Notes: generated by a model from the letters alone, not told the origin. A stretch of DNA of 64,000 nt from UBA4782 sp034429195 (GCA_034429195.1 DAOUGQ010000005.1:1-64000); one strand, 5' to 3'; positions 27,209 through 36,553 are shown, numbered from the stretch's first letter. Made by a program: numbers and translations.

Positions 27209-29106
27209 TGAATCAGAAGTACAAACCAAATATACGAAACCGATATATTCTCCTGGGGGACCTTCTTCTTATCGTAATATCTGTTCTTGGCTCATACGTA
27301 TTAAGGCTGGAATTAGGCCCAGCGTTAACTTTTTACATGCCTTCTGCTTATTGGATGATTTGCGTTTCCCTTATCATAAAACCTTTGGTATACACCTTTT
27401 TTGGTCTGTATCGAAGATTATGGGTCTATGCCAGTGTACAAGAATTGAAGCAAATTGTTGTTGCTGTATCGACAGCGTCAATCCTGGTTGCTATCGTAAT
27501 CATTGGTTTATTCAGTTTTGGCGTTTTTACAGGCTTTCCTCGCTCTGTGCTGATCATTGATTGGTTAACATCTGTATTCCTGGTTGGTGGGCTTCGATTT
27601 GCCTTAAGAGTCTTTGCAGAAAACCTATCGATCGCTTCTGTAACACCCAAAGCAGTCCATAATAAACGAGCATTGATCATCGGCGCTGGTGATGCAGGAG
27701 CTTTGATGGCGCGTGAAATGCAGAAGAACCCACAGTTAAATTTACAACCTATCGGTTTCTTGGATGACAACCCATCAAAGCAACACCAGCAAATTTATGG
27801 TATTCCGGTTATTGGTACGATTAATGATCTTGCCAAAGTGCTGGATAGCCATAAGGTAAATGAAGTCATCATTGCAATTCCCAGCGCGCCAGGCAAAGTT
27901 GTTCGAAAAGTAGCAGATATTTGCCGGTTAAAATCTATATCCTTCAGAACGATGCCAGGTATTTATGAATTATTGGGTGGGAAAGTAAGTATCAGTAGAT
28001 TGCGCGAAGTAGACATCGCTGATTTATTAAGACGGGAACCTACACAGGTTCAGGATGATCGAGTTGGCAGTGTGATCTCGGGTAAAACCGTATTGGTTAC
28101 AGGTGCAGGTGGATCGATAGGTAGAGAATTATGCCGCCAGATCCTAAGATGGGGTCCTTCAGAATTGATCCTGTTGGGTCATGGTGAAAACACTATCTTC
28201 GAAGCCTTGCTTGAACTGCAGGAAAGTTATCCGACCCTGCCCATACGTCCTGTGATCTGTGATATTCGTGATTATCAAAGATTAATTTCTGTGTTCAAAC
28301 AGCATCGACCTCAAGTAGTATTTCACGCTGCAGCACATAAGCATGTACCCTTAATGGAACTCAATGTTGAAGAAGCTGTGACCAATAATATACTGGGAAC
28401 GTGGAATGTCGTTAAGGTTGCTGTAGAAATTGATGTTGACCAATTGGTGATGATTTCAACGGATAAAGCCATCCGTCCAATAAATGTAATGGGTGCTACA
28501 AAGCGGATTGCTGAATTGATCGTTTTAGATGCGGCAAACCGGACTGGTAAACCGTTTTCTGTCGTTCGATTTGGAAATGTATTAGGTAGCAGAGGAAGTG
28601 TTGTGCCTCTATTCAAACGTCAGATCGCCAGAGGAGGACCAGTTACCGTCACCCATCCTGATATGAAGCGTTACTTCATGACTATCCCAGAAGCAGTTTA
28701 TCTTGTTTTACAAGCTGCCAGCCAGGGTGATAGCGGAGAAACTTATGTACTAAATATGGGACAGCAGGTGCGCATTCTTGATCTGGCAGAAGACTTGATC
28801 CGGTTATCTGGATTGCAACCTGGCAAGGATATTGAAATTGTGTATACGGGTATCCGTCAAGGAGAAAAATTGAGTGAGGACTTGTGGGATGAACAGCATC
28901 CATTTACTCCGACTACACATCCAGATATTTTCTGTGTGGATGGTCAAGAGGAATTATCTGGTGAGCCGTTGAAAAAAGCAGTACATGAACTAATCCGTCT
29001 GGCAGAAGAAGGGGATGCTGATACCATCATGCAAATGTTCGATGAGTTGATCCCTGGAGCTGCTGTAAGAGCTACTCCACCTATGGAGATGGATTCCATC
29101 CCATGA
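27208..29106 (+). CDS. CapD/WbpM-like membrane nucleotide-sugar 4,6-dehydratase
   Basis: This 632-residue protein has four N-terminal membrane helices and two Rossmann modules. The first has A-L-I-I-G-A-G-D-A-G-A (about 155) and the second V-L-V-T-G-A-G-G-S-I-G-R (about 295). The usual short-chain dehydrogenase Tyr is replaced by Met in N-V-M-G-A-T-K, as in the WbpM/FlaA1 long-form dehydratases that convert UDP-GlcNAc-type substrates to 4-keto-6-deoxy sugars. The product would feed the glycosyltransferases of this locus. The GTG start overlaps the preceding stop by one base, and its own stop overlaps the next gene by ATGA. Confidence 0.92.
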   Translation: MNQKYKPNIRNRYILLGDLLLIVISVLGSYVLRLELGPALTFYMPSAYWMICVSLIIKPLVYTFFGLYRRLWVYASVQELKQIVVAVSTASILVAIVIIGLFSFGVFTGFPRSVLIIDWLTSVFLVGGLRFALRVFAENLSIASVTPKAVHNKRALIIGAGDAGALMAREMQKNPQLNLQPIGFLDDNPSKQHQQIYGIPVIGTINDLAKVLDSHKVNEVIIAIPSAPGKVVRKVADICRLKSISFRTMPGIYELLGGKVSISRLREVDIADLLRREPTQVQDDRVGSVISGKTVLVTGAGGSIGRELCRQILRWGPSELILLGHGENTIFEALLELQESYPTLPIRPVICDIRDYQRLISVFKQHRPQVVFHAAAHKHVPLMELNVEEAVTNNILGTWNVVKVAVEIDVDQLVMISTDKAIRPINVMGATKRIAELIVLDAANRTGKPFSVVRFGNVLGSRGSVVPLFKRQIARGGPVTVTHPDMKRYFMTIPEAVYLVLQAASQGDSGETYVLNMGQQVRILDLAEDLIRLSGLQPGKDIEIVYTGIRQGEKLSEDLWDEQHPFTPTTHPDIFCVDGQEELSGEPLKKAVHELIRLAEEGDADTIMQMFDELIPGAAVRATPPMEMDSIP

Positions 29107-30071
29107 CACAGGTAAACGAGCACGATTGGAATGAATTTCTACAGAGTCAGAAAGATGTCTCTATTTTGCAAAGCAGTGAATGGGGGGTTTTAAAATCAAC
29201 TTTTGGATGGGAGACAGTGCGGTTAGTAGTTGAAGGAACCGGGGCGCAGATCCTTTTTCGAAAAATTTTTCCAGGTATCAGTTTTGCGTATATCCCCAAA
29301 GGACCTGTTGGAACTGGCAACCCCAGTTTTTTTCAGGAATTGGATGAGATTTGCCGGCAAAAAAATGCATTTTTCTTGCGTGTCGAACCTGATGCATGGG
29401 AAGGAAGTACTGAAGGGGTTCTTGACCAGGGCTTCAAGGAAGTAGAACGCTCGATACAACCTCGAAGAACAGTCGTTATTGACCTTATTGGTACAGAGGA
29501 CGAGTGGTTGTCTCGTATGAAACAGAAAACTCGTTATAACATTCGGCTGTCGAAAAAGAAAGGGGTTGAAGTATATCAAACATCTGATGTTGTGATTTTT
29601 TCTAAATTGATGGAGCTGACCAGCCAAAGGGATCAGTTTGGTGCTCACTCGCTGGCATATTACCAGAAAGTTTTCGATCTTTTCAATCCAACAGGGAACT
29701 GCCAATTATTCGTAGCGCAGTTTGAAGGGAAACCATTGGCAGCTATTATGGTATTTGCGTATAGAGGACGTGCTTATTATTTCTATGGAGCTTCTGGAAA
29801 TGACAGGCGTAATCTGATGCCGAATTACGCTTTACAGTGGGAAGCGATACGTTGGGCATCACAGCAAGGATGCACCCTCTACGATATGTGGGGAATTCCT
29901 GATGAAGATGAAGAGGTATTAGAGGGTCAGTTTGACAGTCGTACCGATGGATTATGGCCAGTTTATCGATTTAAGCGAGGCTTTGGTGGAAAGGTTCTTC
30001 GCAGTGCCAGCCCGCAAGATAAAGTTTATAATCCCTTTTTCTATCGGATTTTTCACCGTTGGATCTCATAA
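29103..30071 (+). CDS. FemAB-family aminoacyltransferase, copy 1
   Basis: This 322-residue protein has the twin GNAT-like fold of FemA/FemB/MurM. Characterised members use aminoacyl-tRNA to add bridge amino acids to lipid II. Diagnostic segments are S-R-M-K-Q-K-T-R-Y-N-I-R-L near residue 140 and M-P-N-Y-A-L-Q-W-E-A-I-R-W near 240, followed by C-T-L-Y-D-M-W-G-I-P. The coiled-coil arm of FemA proper is absent, as in shorter relatives. Some distant members act in exopolysaccharide synthesis, so the acceptor is uncertain. It sits in the sugar operon, coupled by ATGA, with a second copy 1.5 kb downstream. Confidence 0.87.
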   Translation: MTQVNEHDWNEFLQSQKDVSILQSSEWGVLKSTFGWETVRLVVEGTGAQILFRKIFPGISFAYIPKGPVGTGNPSFFQELDEICRQKNAFFLRVEPDAWEGSTEGVLDQGFKEVERSIQPRRTVVIDLIGTEDEWLSRMKQKTRYNIRLSKKKGVEVYQTSDVVIFSKLMELTSQRDQFGAHSLAYYQKVFDLFNPTGNCQLFVAQFEGKPLAAIMVFAYRGRAYYFYGASGNDRRNLMPNYALQWEAIRWASQQGCTLYDMWGIPDEDEEVLEGQFDSRTDGLWPVYRFKRGFGGKVLRSASPQDKVYNPFFYRIFHRWIS

Positions 30072-30096
30072 TGACACAATTTGAGGGGTAGCACGT

Positions 30097-30600
30097 ATGA
30101 ACCTGCATTGTTTGAAATGTGGAAATGTTTTAACGCCCATAGCTTTGGATGGAAAAACTAGAGATATGTGCTTGAAATGCGGGTGGGTTTATTATCCTCA
30201 ACGGAAAGTTAGCGCTGGCTGCATCATCGAAAAAGAAAATCGATTATTGATCGTTTGTCGGGCTTCGGAGCCGTGGCGCGGATATTGGTACCTTCCTTCT
30301 GGTTTTGTCGAAGTTGATGAAAGCCCTATCCAGACCGCAGTACGAGAAGTTAAAGAAGAAACTGGTCTTGACGTAAAAATTGAAAGTCTTTATGGAGTTT
30401 ACTCATACGATGATGATCCACGCGGAAATGGTATTCTAATCTTATATAATGGAAAGGTCACAGGTGGGAAATTCATTGTGAATAATGAAGTTTCCGATAT
30501 TGCTTACTTCTCGGCTGAAGCGATCCCTGAAAATCTGGCAAGCAGCAGTCATAGGGCTGCGATCAAAGACTGGATGGCAGGTCATAATGGTCAAAAATGA
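30097..30600 (+). CDS. Nudix hydrolase with N-terminal zinc ribbon
   Basis: A 167-residue Nudix enzyme. The zinc ribbon uses C-L-K-C (5-8) and C-L-K-C (25-28). The Nudix box is complete: G-F-V-E-V-D-E-S, then R-E-V-K-E-E-T-G-L. Related NudC-like and ADP-ribose pyrophosphatases cleave nucleoside diphosphates linked to another moiety, for example NADH, ADP-ribose or nucleotide sugars. In this operon a nucleotide-sugar or ADP-ribose substrate is a reasonable guess. GAGGGG precedes the ATG. It sits between two FemAB genes and overlaps the second by 14 bases. Confidence 0.9.
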   Translation: MNLHCLKCGNVLTPIALDGKTRDMCLKCGWVYYPQRKVSAGCIIEKENRLLIVCRASEPWRGYWYLPSGFVEVDESPIQTAVREVKEETGLDVKIESLYGVYSYDDDPRGNGILILYNGKVTGGKFIVNNEVSDIAYFSAEAIPENLASSSHRAAIKDWMAGHNGQK

Positions 30601-31672
30601 ATGGAATAAAATTATCATTTCATTACCCGGCGCACATTTGCTTCAATCGCAACAATGGGGAGATATTAAGCATTCCTTTGGATGGGATGTCATCCAGAAG
30701 CTTTGGCAGGATGAACAGGGTACTGTTGTTGCTGCTGCACAGGTATTGTGCAGGAAGATCCGATTTGCAGGATTATCCTTTCCATATTCTGTGCTCTATG
30801 TGCCGCGCGGCCCTATCCTGGATTGGAGTGATGAAGCTCTGGTTAAACGGGTAGTTACCGATTTAGAGAAATTAGCGGTAAAGGAAAAAGCAATTCAAAT
30901 GAAAATCGACCCGGAAGTTATTACCGGCAAGATAGTTGCAGGTGTGGAAACGAAAGAAGTCAATTGGGTGACCCCCTACCTCGAAAAGCAGAATTGGCAT
31001 TATTCACCGGAACAGATTCAGTTCAAAAATACCGTTATCGTTGACTTGGGTGGAACCGAAGAAGATTGGTTATCACGGATGAAGCAAAAAACTCGATACA
31101 ATATTCGGTTAGCTCAAAAAAAAGGTGTGACAGTTCGACAAATCGAGCTGGATGAACTTCCATTATTCTACCGGATGTATGTTGAGACTTCTTTGCGAGA
31201 TGGTTTTGCGATCAGAAGTGAAAAATATTATTGTCAGGTATGGAAAAGTTTTATTCAACAGAATATGGCAACGGGTTTGATTGCTGAAGTAGAAAATGAA
31301 CCTGTTGCTGGATTAATGTTGTTCTATTTTGCGAATCGCGCCTGGTATCTGTATGGCATGTCAACTGATAAACAGCGGGAAAAAATGCCCAATTATCTTC
31401 TTCAGTGGGAAGCTATGCGGCTTGCAAAAACAAAAGGGTGCAATGTGTACGATTTGTGGGGTGCTCCAGATAATTTTAATGAAATGGATAGTATGTGGGG
31501 AGTCTACAGATTCAAGGAAGGTTTAGGTGGGGATGTCATAAAAACTATTGGTGCTTGGGATTTTACACCACATCCAACTTTATATAGACTCTATACACGC
31601 ATCATACCTAAAATAATGAAATATATGCGAAAATTAGGGAAGAGAAAAACATTACAGGTAATGGAACAATAG
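30587..31672 (+). CDS. FemAB-family aminoacyltransferase, copy 2
   Basis: The 361-residue paralog of the FemAB gene at 29103. The same blocks occur: S-R-M-K-Q-K-T-R-Y-N-I-R-L, M-P-N-Y-L-L-Q-W-E-A-M-R and C-N-V-Y-D-L-W-G-A-P. DNA identity in these blocks is visibly lower than protein identity, so the duplication is old. The frame extends upstream to 30485 inside the Nudix gene, but the ATG at 30587 (M-V-K-N-E-W-N-K) aligns with the start of copy 1 and is preferred. Two FemAB enzymes in series usually add successive residues; whether that holds here is inferred. It ends the operon and converges on the kinase gene. Confidence 0.85.
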   Translation: MVKNEWNKIIISLPGAHLLQSQQWGDIKHSFGWDVIQKLWQDEQGTVVAAAQVLCRKIRFAGLSFPYSVLYVPRGPILDWSDEALVKRVVTDLEKLAVKEKAIQMKIDPEVITGKIVAGVETKEVNWVTPYLEKQNWHYSPEQIQFKNTVIVDLGGTEEDWLSRMKQKTRYNIRLAQKKGVTVRQIELDELPLFYRMYVETSLRDGFAIRSEKYYCQVWKSFIQQNMATGLIAEVENEPVAGLMLFYFANRAWYLYGMSTDKQREKMPNYLLQWEAMRLAKTKGCNVYDLWGAPDNFNEMDSMWGVYRFKEGLGGDVIKTIGAWDFTPHPTLYRLYTRIIPKIMKYMRKLGKRKTLQVMEQ

Positions 31673-31695
31673 ATTTAAAGAAAACCTAACATGGT

Positions 31696-33801
31696 TTATG
31701 GCTGCCAGACGGGAGAGAAATCCAATTCAGGATCAGTAGTCATTCTCAATAGATTGGTACCATCCATTTTCATCAAGTAGATATCATGATTGTTGCCATC
31801 TGGCCAACTTTCAAATACGATCCATTGATCGTCAGGCGATAGACTTGCATGCGCAATTGGTCCTAAGCCAGCTACCTGCACTGAAGGTATACGTTTTTCC
31901 TTTCCAGTTCCACGGTCCTCATAATTCAAAGATACTAACCAGGGAATGGCTGGGTCTTCTTGCATCCGATTGAAAATCAAGAATGAACCATCTGATGACC
32001 AAACTGGCCAGTAATCGTTTACAGAGCCTGGGCTGCTAAAAGCAAATTGTGTTTGCCCCAGGTTTGACATCATGTAGACGTGGAAAAATATCTCTTGCCT
32101 GACAAAAGCGATCTGTTTCCCTGATGGATTCCATGCAGGATGCATATCGGGATGATAGGTATCCGAAAGCTCTTCGATGGTTTCATCTGCAAAGTTGTAA
32201 GTAAAGATGTGAGAAACCCCAGAACGTAAAGATGTAAATGCCAGTAAAGTCCCATCCGGTGACCATGCAGGATCAAAATCTCCTGGCGGGTCATTTGACA
32301 TTAACATACGAGAACCTGAACCATCCAGATTTACGATAAAAATTTTTGCTTCTGGATATATGCCATATTCGCGTTCATCACAGGGAGAAATGACAGCCAA
32401 TCGTGTTCCATCTGGTGACCATGCTGGTTGACAGGCACCATCAGAGAAGGATGTAACCTGCTGCTCATTGGAACCATCATTATTCATTGTCCATACCTGA
32501 AAAGTCCCTGTTCGTTTTGAAACAAACGCGATCAATTGTCCTGAACCAACTGGGGTAGTTGGAATGATGATCGGTGTGAGCAAGGGATCGATGGTTGGCT
32601 TGGTTGTTGGGGTTTCCACAGCAACGTTAGCTGCTGATGTCGTTGATTGGATTGCAATGGCAGAGGAATTAGAAGTAGGTGTAGGTGTAGGTGTGGATTC
32701 TCCTTCTACTGAGAAAGGTGGAATATATCCTTTAATAATTTGAGCAGGCAAGGAAGTCCATAAGAATATTATTAGCAGACTTAATATGAGGGTACTTGCC
32801 AACGCATACAGAAAATTTAATTTCTTTTTTCTGGGAAGAGGTTGAGATGGTTGGCGAAATGGTGGAGTGTAAGGTTCATCATAGATCCATTCTGGACTTA
32901 TATTTGGATTAACAGGAACTTCAAGTTTACCTTCACCCTCTACTACCACCGGAGGAGGTTCTACAGTCAGGCGTGGTTGGTCATAATGCGAGAGTTCTCC
33001 TGCGTAAAGGAGAGCTTTCTTAAATTCCTTTGCACTTTGATATCGATCATCAGGATCGACTTCTAGTGCTTTTTCAATGGCAGATGATAGTTTTCGGCTT
33101 ATTTTTGGTTGAATATCACGGATGTGGGTAAGTTGCACTTTTCCAGTTGCCCGCGATAATCCATCCTCTGGAATGATACCTGTAAGAGCTGCATACAGAG
33201 TAGCCCCAAGTGAATAGATGTCAGTGCGGGTATCTGTTTTTCCTGTTCCATATTGTTCAGGCGGAGAGTAGCCAGGGGTCATTGCTCTTGCGCCTGTTGA
33301 GGTTGCCTGCCCACCCCGCATCACCTTTGCCAGACCAAAATCGACAAGAAAAACATCACCTTCTGGAGTGATTTTAATATTGCCGGGTTTGATATCACGA
33401 TGCACGATGGGAGATGGGCGGGAATGCAGGTAATCCAACGCTTCACAAATCAGGGAACCAATAAGTACTGCTTCTCTTTCCGAAATTGAGCCTTTCCGCT
33501 CAATTCGCTGGCGTAAGTCTTCTCCTTCGATGAAATCCATCAAAAGGTATTGTCCCTGTTTGGGAATATAGAAGTAATCGCTGACACGAGGAAGATGGGG
33601 ATAACGTAATCCAGCTAGAATACTGGCTTCTCTTTGGAATTGACGGGCATATTCATCTGAGAGAAAGAGATTTTCTTTGACAGCAACATATACTTCAAGG
33701 TTTTCATCGAACGCTTTATATACCGCCCCCATTCCTCCTTGACCGAGAGTAGAAACAATGCGGTATCGCTGTCGTAATAGGGTACCTTCAGCTAAAGTCA
33801 T
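31696..33801 (-). CDS. Membrane Ser/Thr protein kinase with extracellular PD40 propeller
   Basis: A PknB-type kinase of about 701 residues. Numbering from a possible TTG at 33807, the glycine loop is G22-Q-G-G-M-G, the ATP lysine K44, the catalytic loop H136-R-D-I-K-P-G-N and the metal site D156-F-G. All key residues are present, so it should be active. A single helix near 333-355 is followed by a TPT-rich linker and about five PD40/TolB-like blades (A-W-S-P-D-G-T repeats) to the end. The kinase is cytoplasmic and the propeller outside, as expected for a receptor kinase. The ligand is unknown. The ATG at 33801 is the likely start, with AGGG about 10 bases upstream. Confidence 0.92.
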   Translation of the reverse strand: MTLAEGTLLRQRYRIVSTLGQGGMGAVYKAFDENLEVYVAVKENLFLSDEYARQFQREASILAGLRYPHLPRVSDYFYIPKQGQYLLMDFIEGEDLRQRIERKGSISEREAVLIGSLICEALDYLHSRPSPIVHRDIKPGNIKITPEGDVFLVDFGLAKVMRGGQATSTGARAMTPGYSPPEQYGTGKTDTRTDIYSLGATLYAALTGIIPEDGLSRATGKVQLTHIRDIQPKISRKLSSAIEKALEVDPDDRYQSAKEFKKALLYAGELSHYDQPRLTVEPPPVVVEGEGKLEVPVNPNISPEWIYDEPYTPPFRQPSQPLPRKKKLNFLYALASTLILSLLIIFLWTSLPAQIIKGYIPPFSVEGESTPTPTPTSNSSAIAIQSTTSAANVAVETPTTKPTIDPLLTPIIIPTTPVGSGQLIAFVSKRTGTFQVWTMNNDGSNEQQVTSFSDGACQPAWSPDGTRLAVISPCDEREYGIYPEAKIFIVNLDGSGSRMLMSNDPPGDFDPAWSPDGTLLAFTSLRSGVSHIFTYNFADETIEELSDTYHPDMHPAWNPSGKQIAFVRQEIFFHVYMMSNLGQTQFAFSSPGSVNDYWPVWSSDGSFLIFNRMQEDPAIPWLVSLNYEDRGTGKEKRIPSVQVAGLGPIAHASLSPDDQWIVFESWPDGNNHDIYLMKMDGTNLLRMTTDPELDFSPVWQP

Positions 33802-33915
33802 GGACAATTACCCTGTATTATTGTACCAATAACTAGAATACATGCAAAAAGAATGCCATAATCCTAATTGTTTTCTCACCTTTCTTTAATTAGACAAAGA
33901 AGGATTATCTGATGC

Positions 33916-33921
33916 TATAAT
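33916..33921 (+). promoter_or_regulatory. Possible -10 box of the TP-repeat membrane protein gene
   Basis: TATAAT sits 7 bases before the preferred ATG at 33929, which would make the transcript leaderless. A weak -35 (TAGACA, 33891-33896) is 19 bases upstream. No ribosome binding site is visible, which agrees with a leaderless start but does not prove it. Confidence 0.38.
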
Positions 33922-33928
33922 GCACTTT

Positions 33929-34942
33929 ATGAGCCTGGATATTCATACCGCTGTCATTACCGCAATCGTATTGATCATCCTGGGAATGGTGTTATCAATT
34001 CTGACAGGGATTAAATCAATTCAAAAAGGTCAAAAACTCCTTTATTATAAAAAACGCCAAAAAATCATGACGTATGGCTGGCGAATGATCCTTTTAGGAT
34101 TCATGCTGGCGGTCACTGCGATTGTTTTTGGCAAGTTTGGTGAGCCAATGATCTATCAATATTTTCCACCAACCCCGACGGTGACTCAAACACCTACTAT
34201 AACTTTAACCCCTACGATCACATTAACACCTACTATATCCCTAACGCCTACCATCACAGATACACCCTCTGTATCCCCAACACCTGTTATCCCGCCAGCA
34301 CTTGAGGTTCAATTTACGGGTGTAGTTACTCCAGGGCCTGATGCTGCTTTTAGCCCAATCCAATTTGCCCGAGAGCTCGCAGACTTCAATCAACCAAAAG
34401 ATCCCGCAACAGAATTCGAGCATCCCATTGGAGAGTTATTCGGTACTTTTGATTACAACAACATGCTTGATGGAACCCAATGGTCGGCATTATGGTATCG
34501 ATTGAATGATATGAAGTTGATCTGTTATGAAACTGCTCCCTGGAACGGCGGAGCAGGTGGATATGGCTATACAAATTGTAATCCACAATCAGACGAATGG
34601 CAGGCAGGCGAATATGAAGTGCAGATGTTTGTTGGCACTCAATGGATGGTTTCCGGTCGGTTTACCATCGCAGGAACTCCTCCCACAGCAACAAGAACAC
34701 CAACAGAGACACGCACTCCTACTATTACAAGGACACCCACTTTTACCAGGACATCAACACTTACCAGAACTCCAACACCCACGCGTACCAGTACGGTAAC
34801 ACCTGGGCCTTCTTTAACCCCTACACCAAAGCCTCCAACTGCGACCTATACAGTGACTAAAACACCGCTGCCTACTTCAACTATGCGCCCAACACTTACG
34901 AGACGACCTACAGACACACGCTGGCCATCACCTACAAAGTAA
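33929..34942 (+). CDS. Membrane protein of unknown function with two TPT-repeat linkers
   Basis: About 337 residues. Two membrane helices (roughly 5-30 and 50-70) flank a basic loop (Y-Y-K-K-R-Q-K). An exposed part follows: a first Thr/Pro repeat (T-L-T-P-T-I and similar), a compact domain of about 130 residues with several Trp (W-S-A-L-W-Y-R-L-N, W-N-G-G-A-G-G-Y-G-Y, W-M-V-S-G-R-F-T-I), and a second repeat of T-R-T-P-T units to the end. The middle domain looks like a beta-sandwich, and the family is not recognised. An ATG at 33920 is also in frame, but it overlaps the TATAAT. The gene is divergent from the PD40 kinase, so the two could share regulation. Confidence 0.68.
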   Translation: MSLDIHTAVITAIVLIILGMVLSILTGIKSIQKGQKLLYYKKRQKIMTYGWRMILLGFMLAVTAIVFGKFGEPMIYQYFPPTPTVTQTPTITLTPTITLTPTISLTPTITDTPSVSPTPVIPPALEVQFTGVVTPGPDAAFSPIQFARELADFNQPKDPATEFEHPIGELFGTFDYNNMLDGTQWSALWYRLNDMKLICYETAPWNGGAGGYGYTNCNPQSDEWQAGEYEVQMFVGTQWMVSGRFTIAGTPPTATRTPTETRTPTITRTPTFTRTSTLTRTPTPTRTSTVTPGPSLTPTPKPPTATYTVTKTPLPTSTMRPTLTRRPTDTRWPSPTK

Positions 34943-34948
34943 ATAACC

Positions 34949-35872
34949 TTAAGCTGAAGGTAAGCCTGAGTTACTCAAAGCTTTGGCAATATTTGCTGCC
35001 AGGCGTGCGTTATTATTGAGTAAAGCAATATTGGTATGCATACTATCGCCGCCCGAAAGTTCGCTAACTCTTGCTAGAAGGAAGGGAGTAACTGCAGCGC
35101 GTGATATGTGTTGCTTTTCAGCTTCTTCAAGAGACTGTTTAATCCACTTTTCCACCCGTTCTGAAGGGATGGCAGAGTCAAGTGGAGGAGGATTGCCTAC
35201 TAAGATACCACTTTCTAGACCCAAACCCCAATGTGTAAGAGCGATGTTCGCTATTTCTTGCGGGGTTGCAGCGTTGCAATCCACTGGTAATCCACTTTCT
35301 CGAGAATAAAATGCAGGGAATTCATCAGTTTGAAAGCCTATGATGGGAACCCCCCAGGTTTCCAGAAATTCGACGGTAGCTGGAAGATCTAATATTGCTT
35401 TTGCTCCTGCACATACTACAAGCACGGGAGTCCGGCTTAATTCAGGTAAGTCGGCAGAGACATCCGTAGGATGCCCGCGATGGATGCCACCAATCCCACC
35501 TGTGGCAAAAACTCGAATTTTTGCCATATGTGCAGCTTTCATTGTCGCTGCGACTGTCGTTCCCCCTGTTATCCCTTTTACAAGAGTTGCACCAAAATCT
35601 TTGCGGCTGACTTTCTTTTTTTCTGTGCCAGGTGCGGCTAATAAATGGATTTGTTCTTTATCAAGACCAATGTGTATCTTTCCATCTAACAGTGCAATGG
35701 TTGCTGGGATAGCTCCAGAATTTCGGATTTCTTCTTCCATGGAAAGGGCTAGAGTTTCATTTTCGGGATATGGCAAGCCATGTGTGATGACAGTAGATTC
35801 AAGTGCCACTACGGGAAAATCATGCTTGATTGCATATGAAATCGAAGGGTGGATGGTGAGAAATTTATTCAT
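34949..35872 (-). CDS. psuG: Pseudouridine-5'-phosphate glycosidase
   Basis: This 307-residue enzyme cleaves pseudouridine 5'-phosphate into uracil and ribose 5-phosphate, a step in pseudouridine salvage. The start V-A-L-E-S-T-V-I-T-H-G-L-P-Y-P contains the metal/catalytic Glu25. The Lys that forms the ring-opened sugar adduct is in the K-V-S-R-K-D-F segment near residue 90. Further family blocks are G-I-T-G-G-T-T-V-A-A-T and F-A-T-G-G-I-G-G-I-H-R-G. The kinase PsuK that usually partners it is not adjacent. The gene lies 3 bases after the PHP gene stop, so the two are cotranscribed. Confidence 0.95.
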   Translation of the reverse strand: MNKFLTIHPSISYAIKHDFPVVALESTVITHGLPYPENETLALSMEEEIRNSGAIPATIALLDGKIHIGLDKEQIHLLAAPGTEKKKVSRKDFGATLVKGITGGTTVAATMKAAHMAKIRVFATGGIGGIHRGHPTDVSADLPELSRTPVLVVCAGAKAILDLPATVEFLETWGVPIIGFQTDEFPAFYSRESGLPVDCNAATPQEIANIALTHWGLGLESGILVGNPPPLDSAIPSERVEKWIKQSLEEAEKQHISRAAVTPFLLARVSELSGGDSMHTNIALLNNNARLAANIAKALSNSGLPSA

Positions 35873-35875
35873 GAT

Positions 35876-36553
35876 CTATCCTTTATTTAAAATCGGTACC
35901 TGTTTATTGGGAATCAGTTTTTTAATAAAATGTGCTGCCATGGAACCAAAATGTACCCAATAAGGAGAAAGATGTGTTTGATATGTAGCCTCACGGATCG
36001 CTGATCTCAATTCATCCGTGTTGGAAAAAGATGGCAAAACCGTAACAGTTCTCCCAAGTTCTGCTGAAAGATGAGCGTCTGTGCCTGCTGTACCCGGCAG
36101 ATTGTATAAATGAGCAAATTCAACAGCTAACTGGTTTTGTTTTAGTAATAAACAACGAGCGTTGAAAATCTCGATGGCGTCAAAATAGGGAGCAAGTTTT
36201 TTTAGTGTTTCGAGTTTCCACCCAGAACGGGTAAAATCGAAAGGGTGAGAAACCGAAATAAAAGCATTTTGGGCTTTTAACCTTTGGATGGCTTCCATCG
36301 GATCAAGCCCTTTGGGAACTTTTTCAGAAACAAATACGGCCAAGAGTTCGCCTTCAGAAGTTTTTACCTCTTCTCCAATAATAACCAGATCTGGAGCAAT
36401 TTGCTTTGCTTCGAGTGCACCTAAGATCGAGTTGTGATCTGTTACGACAACTTTTTGTAGACCTTTGTTTCGAGCTGTCTTCACGAGTTGTGCAGGTGTT
36501 TGCAGGCTATCCGATGAATAATGTGTGTGGCAATGAAAATCGACCTTGATCAT
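35876..36553 (-). CDS. PHP-domain metal-dependent phosphoesterase
   Basis: This 225-residue PHP protein is of the type that hydrolyses phosphoesters with two or three metal ions. The four PHP motifs are visible: D-F-H-C-H-T-H-Y-S-S-D at 5-15, V-T-D-H-N-S near 40, S-H-P-F-D near 100 and G-T-D-A-H-L near 160. Relatives include RNase AM/TrpH (3',5'-nucleotide or RNA 5'-end nucleases) and histidinol phosphatases. The short length favours the TrpH-like group, but the substrate is not fixed. It is coupled with psuG, so a role in nucleotide turnover is plausible. Confidence 0.85.
   Translation of the reverse strand: MIKVDFHCHTHYSSDSLQTPAQLVKTARNKGLQKVVVTDHNSILGALEAKQIAPDLVIIGEEVKTSEGELLAVFVSEKVPKGLDPMEAIQRLKAQNAFISVSHPFDFTRSGWKLETLKKLAPYFDAIEIFNARCLLLKQNQLAVEFAHLYNLPGTAGTDAHLSAELGRTVTVLPSFSNTDELRSAIREATYQTHLSPYWVHFGSMAAHFIKKLIPNKQVPILNKG

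Noticed and set aside
34173..34900. Tandem TPT-coding repeats as a possible CRISPR or minisatellite
   Set aside because: Units are short, irregular and keep the reading frame of one protein; there are no spacers.
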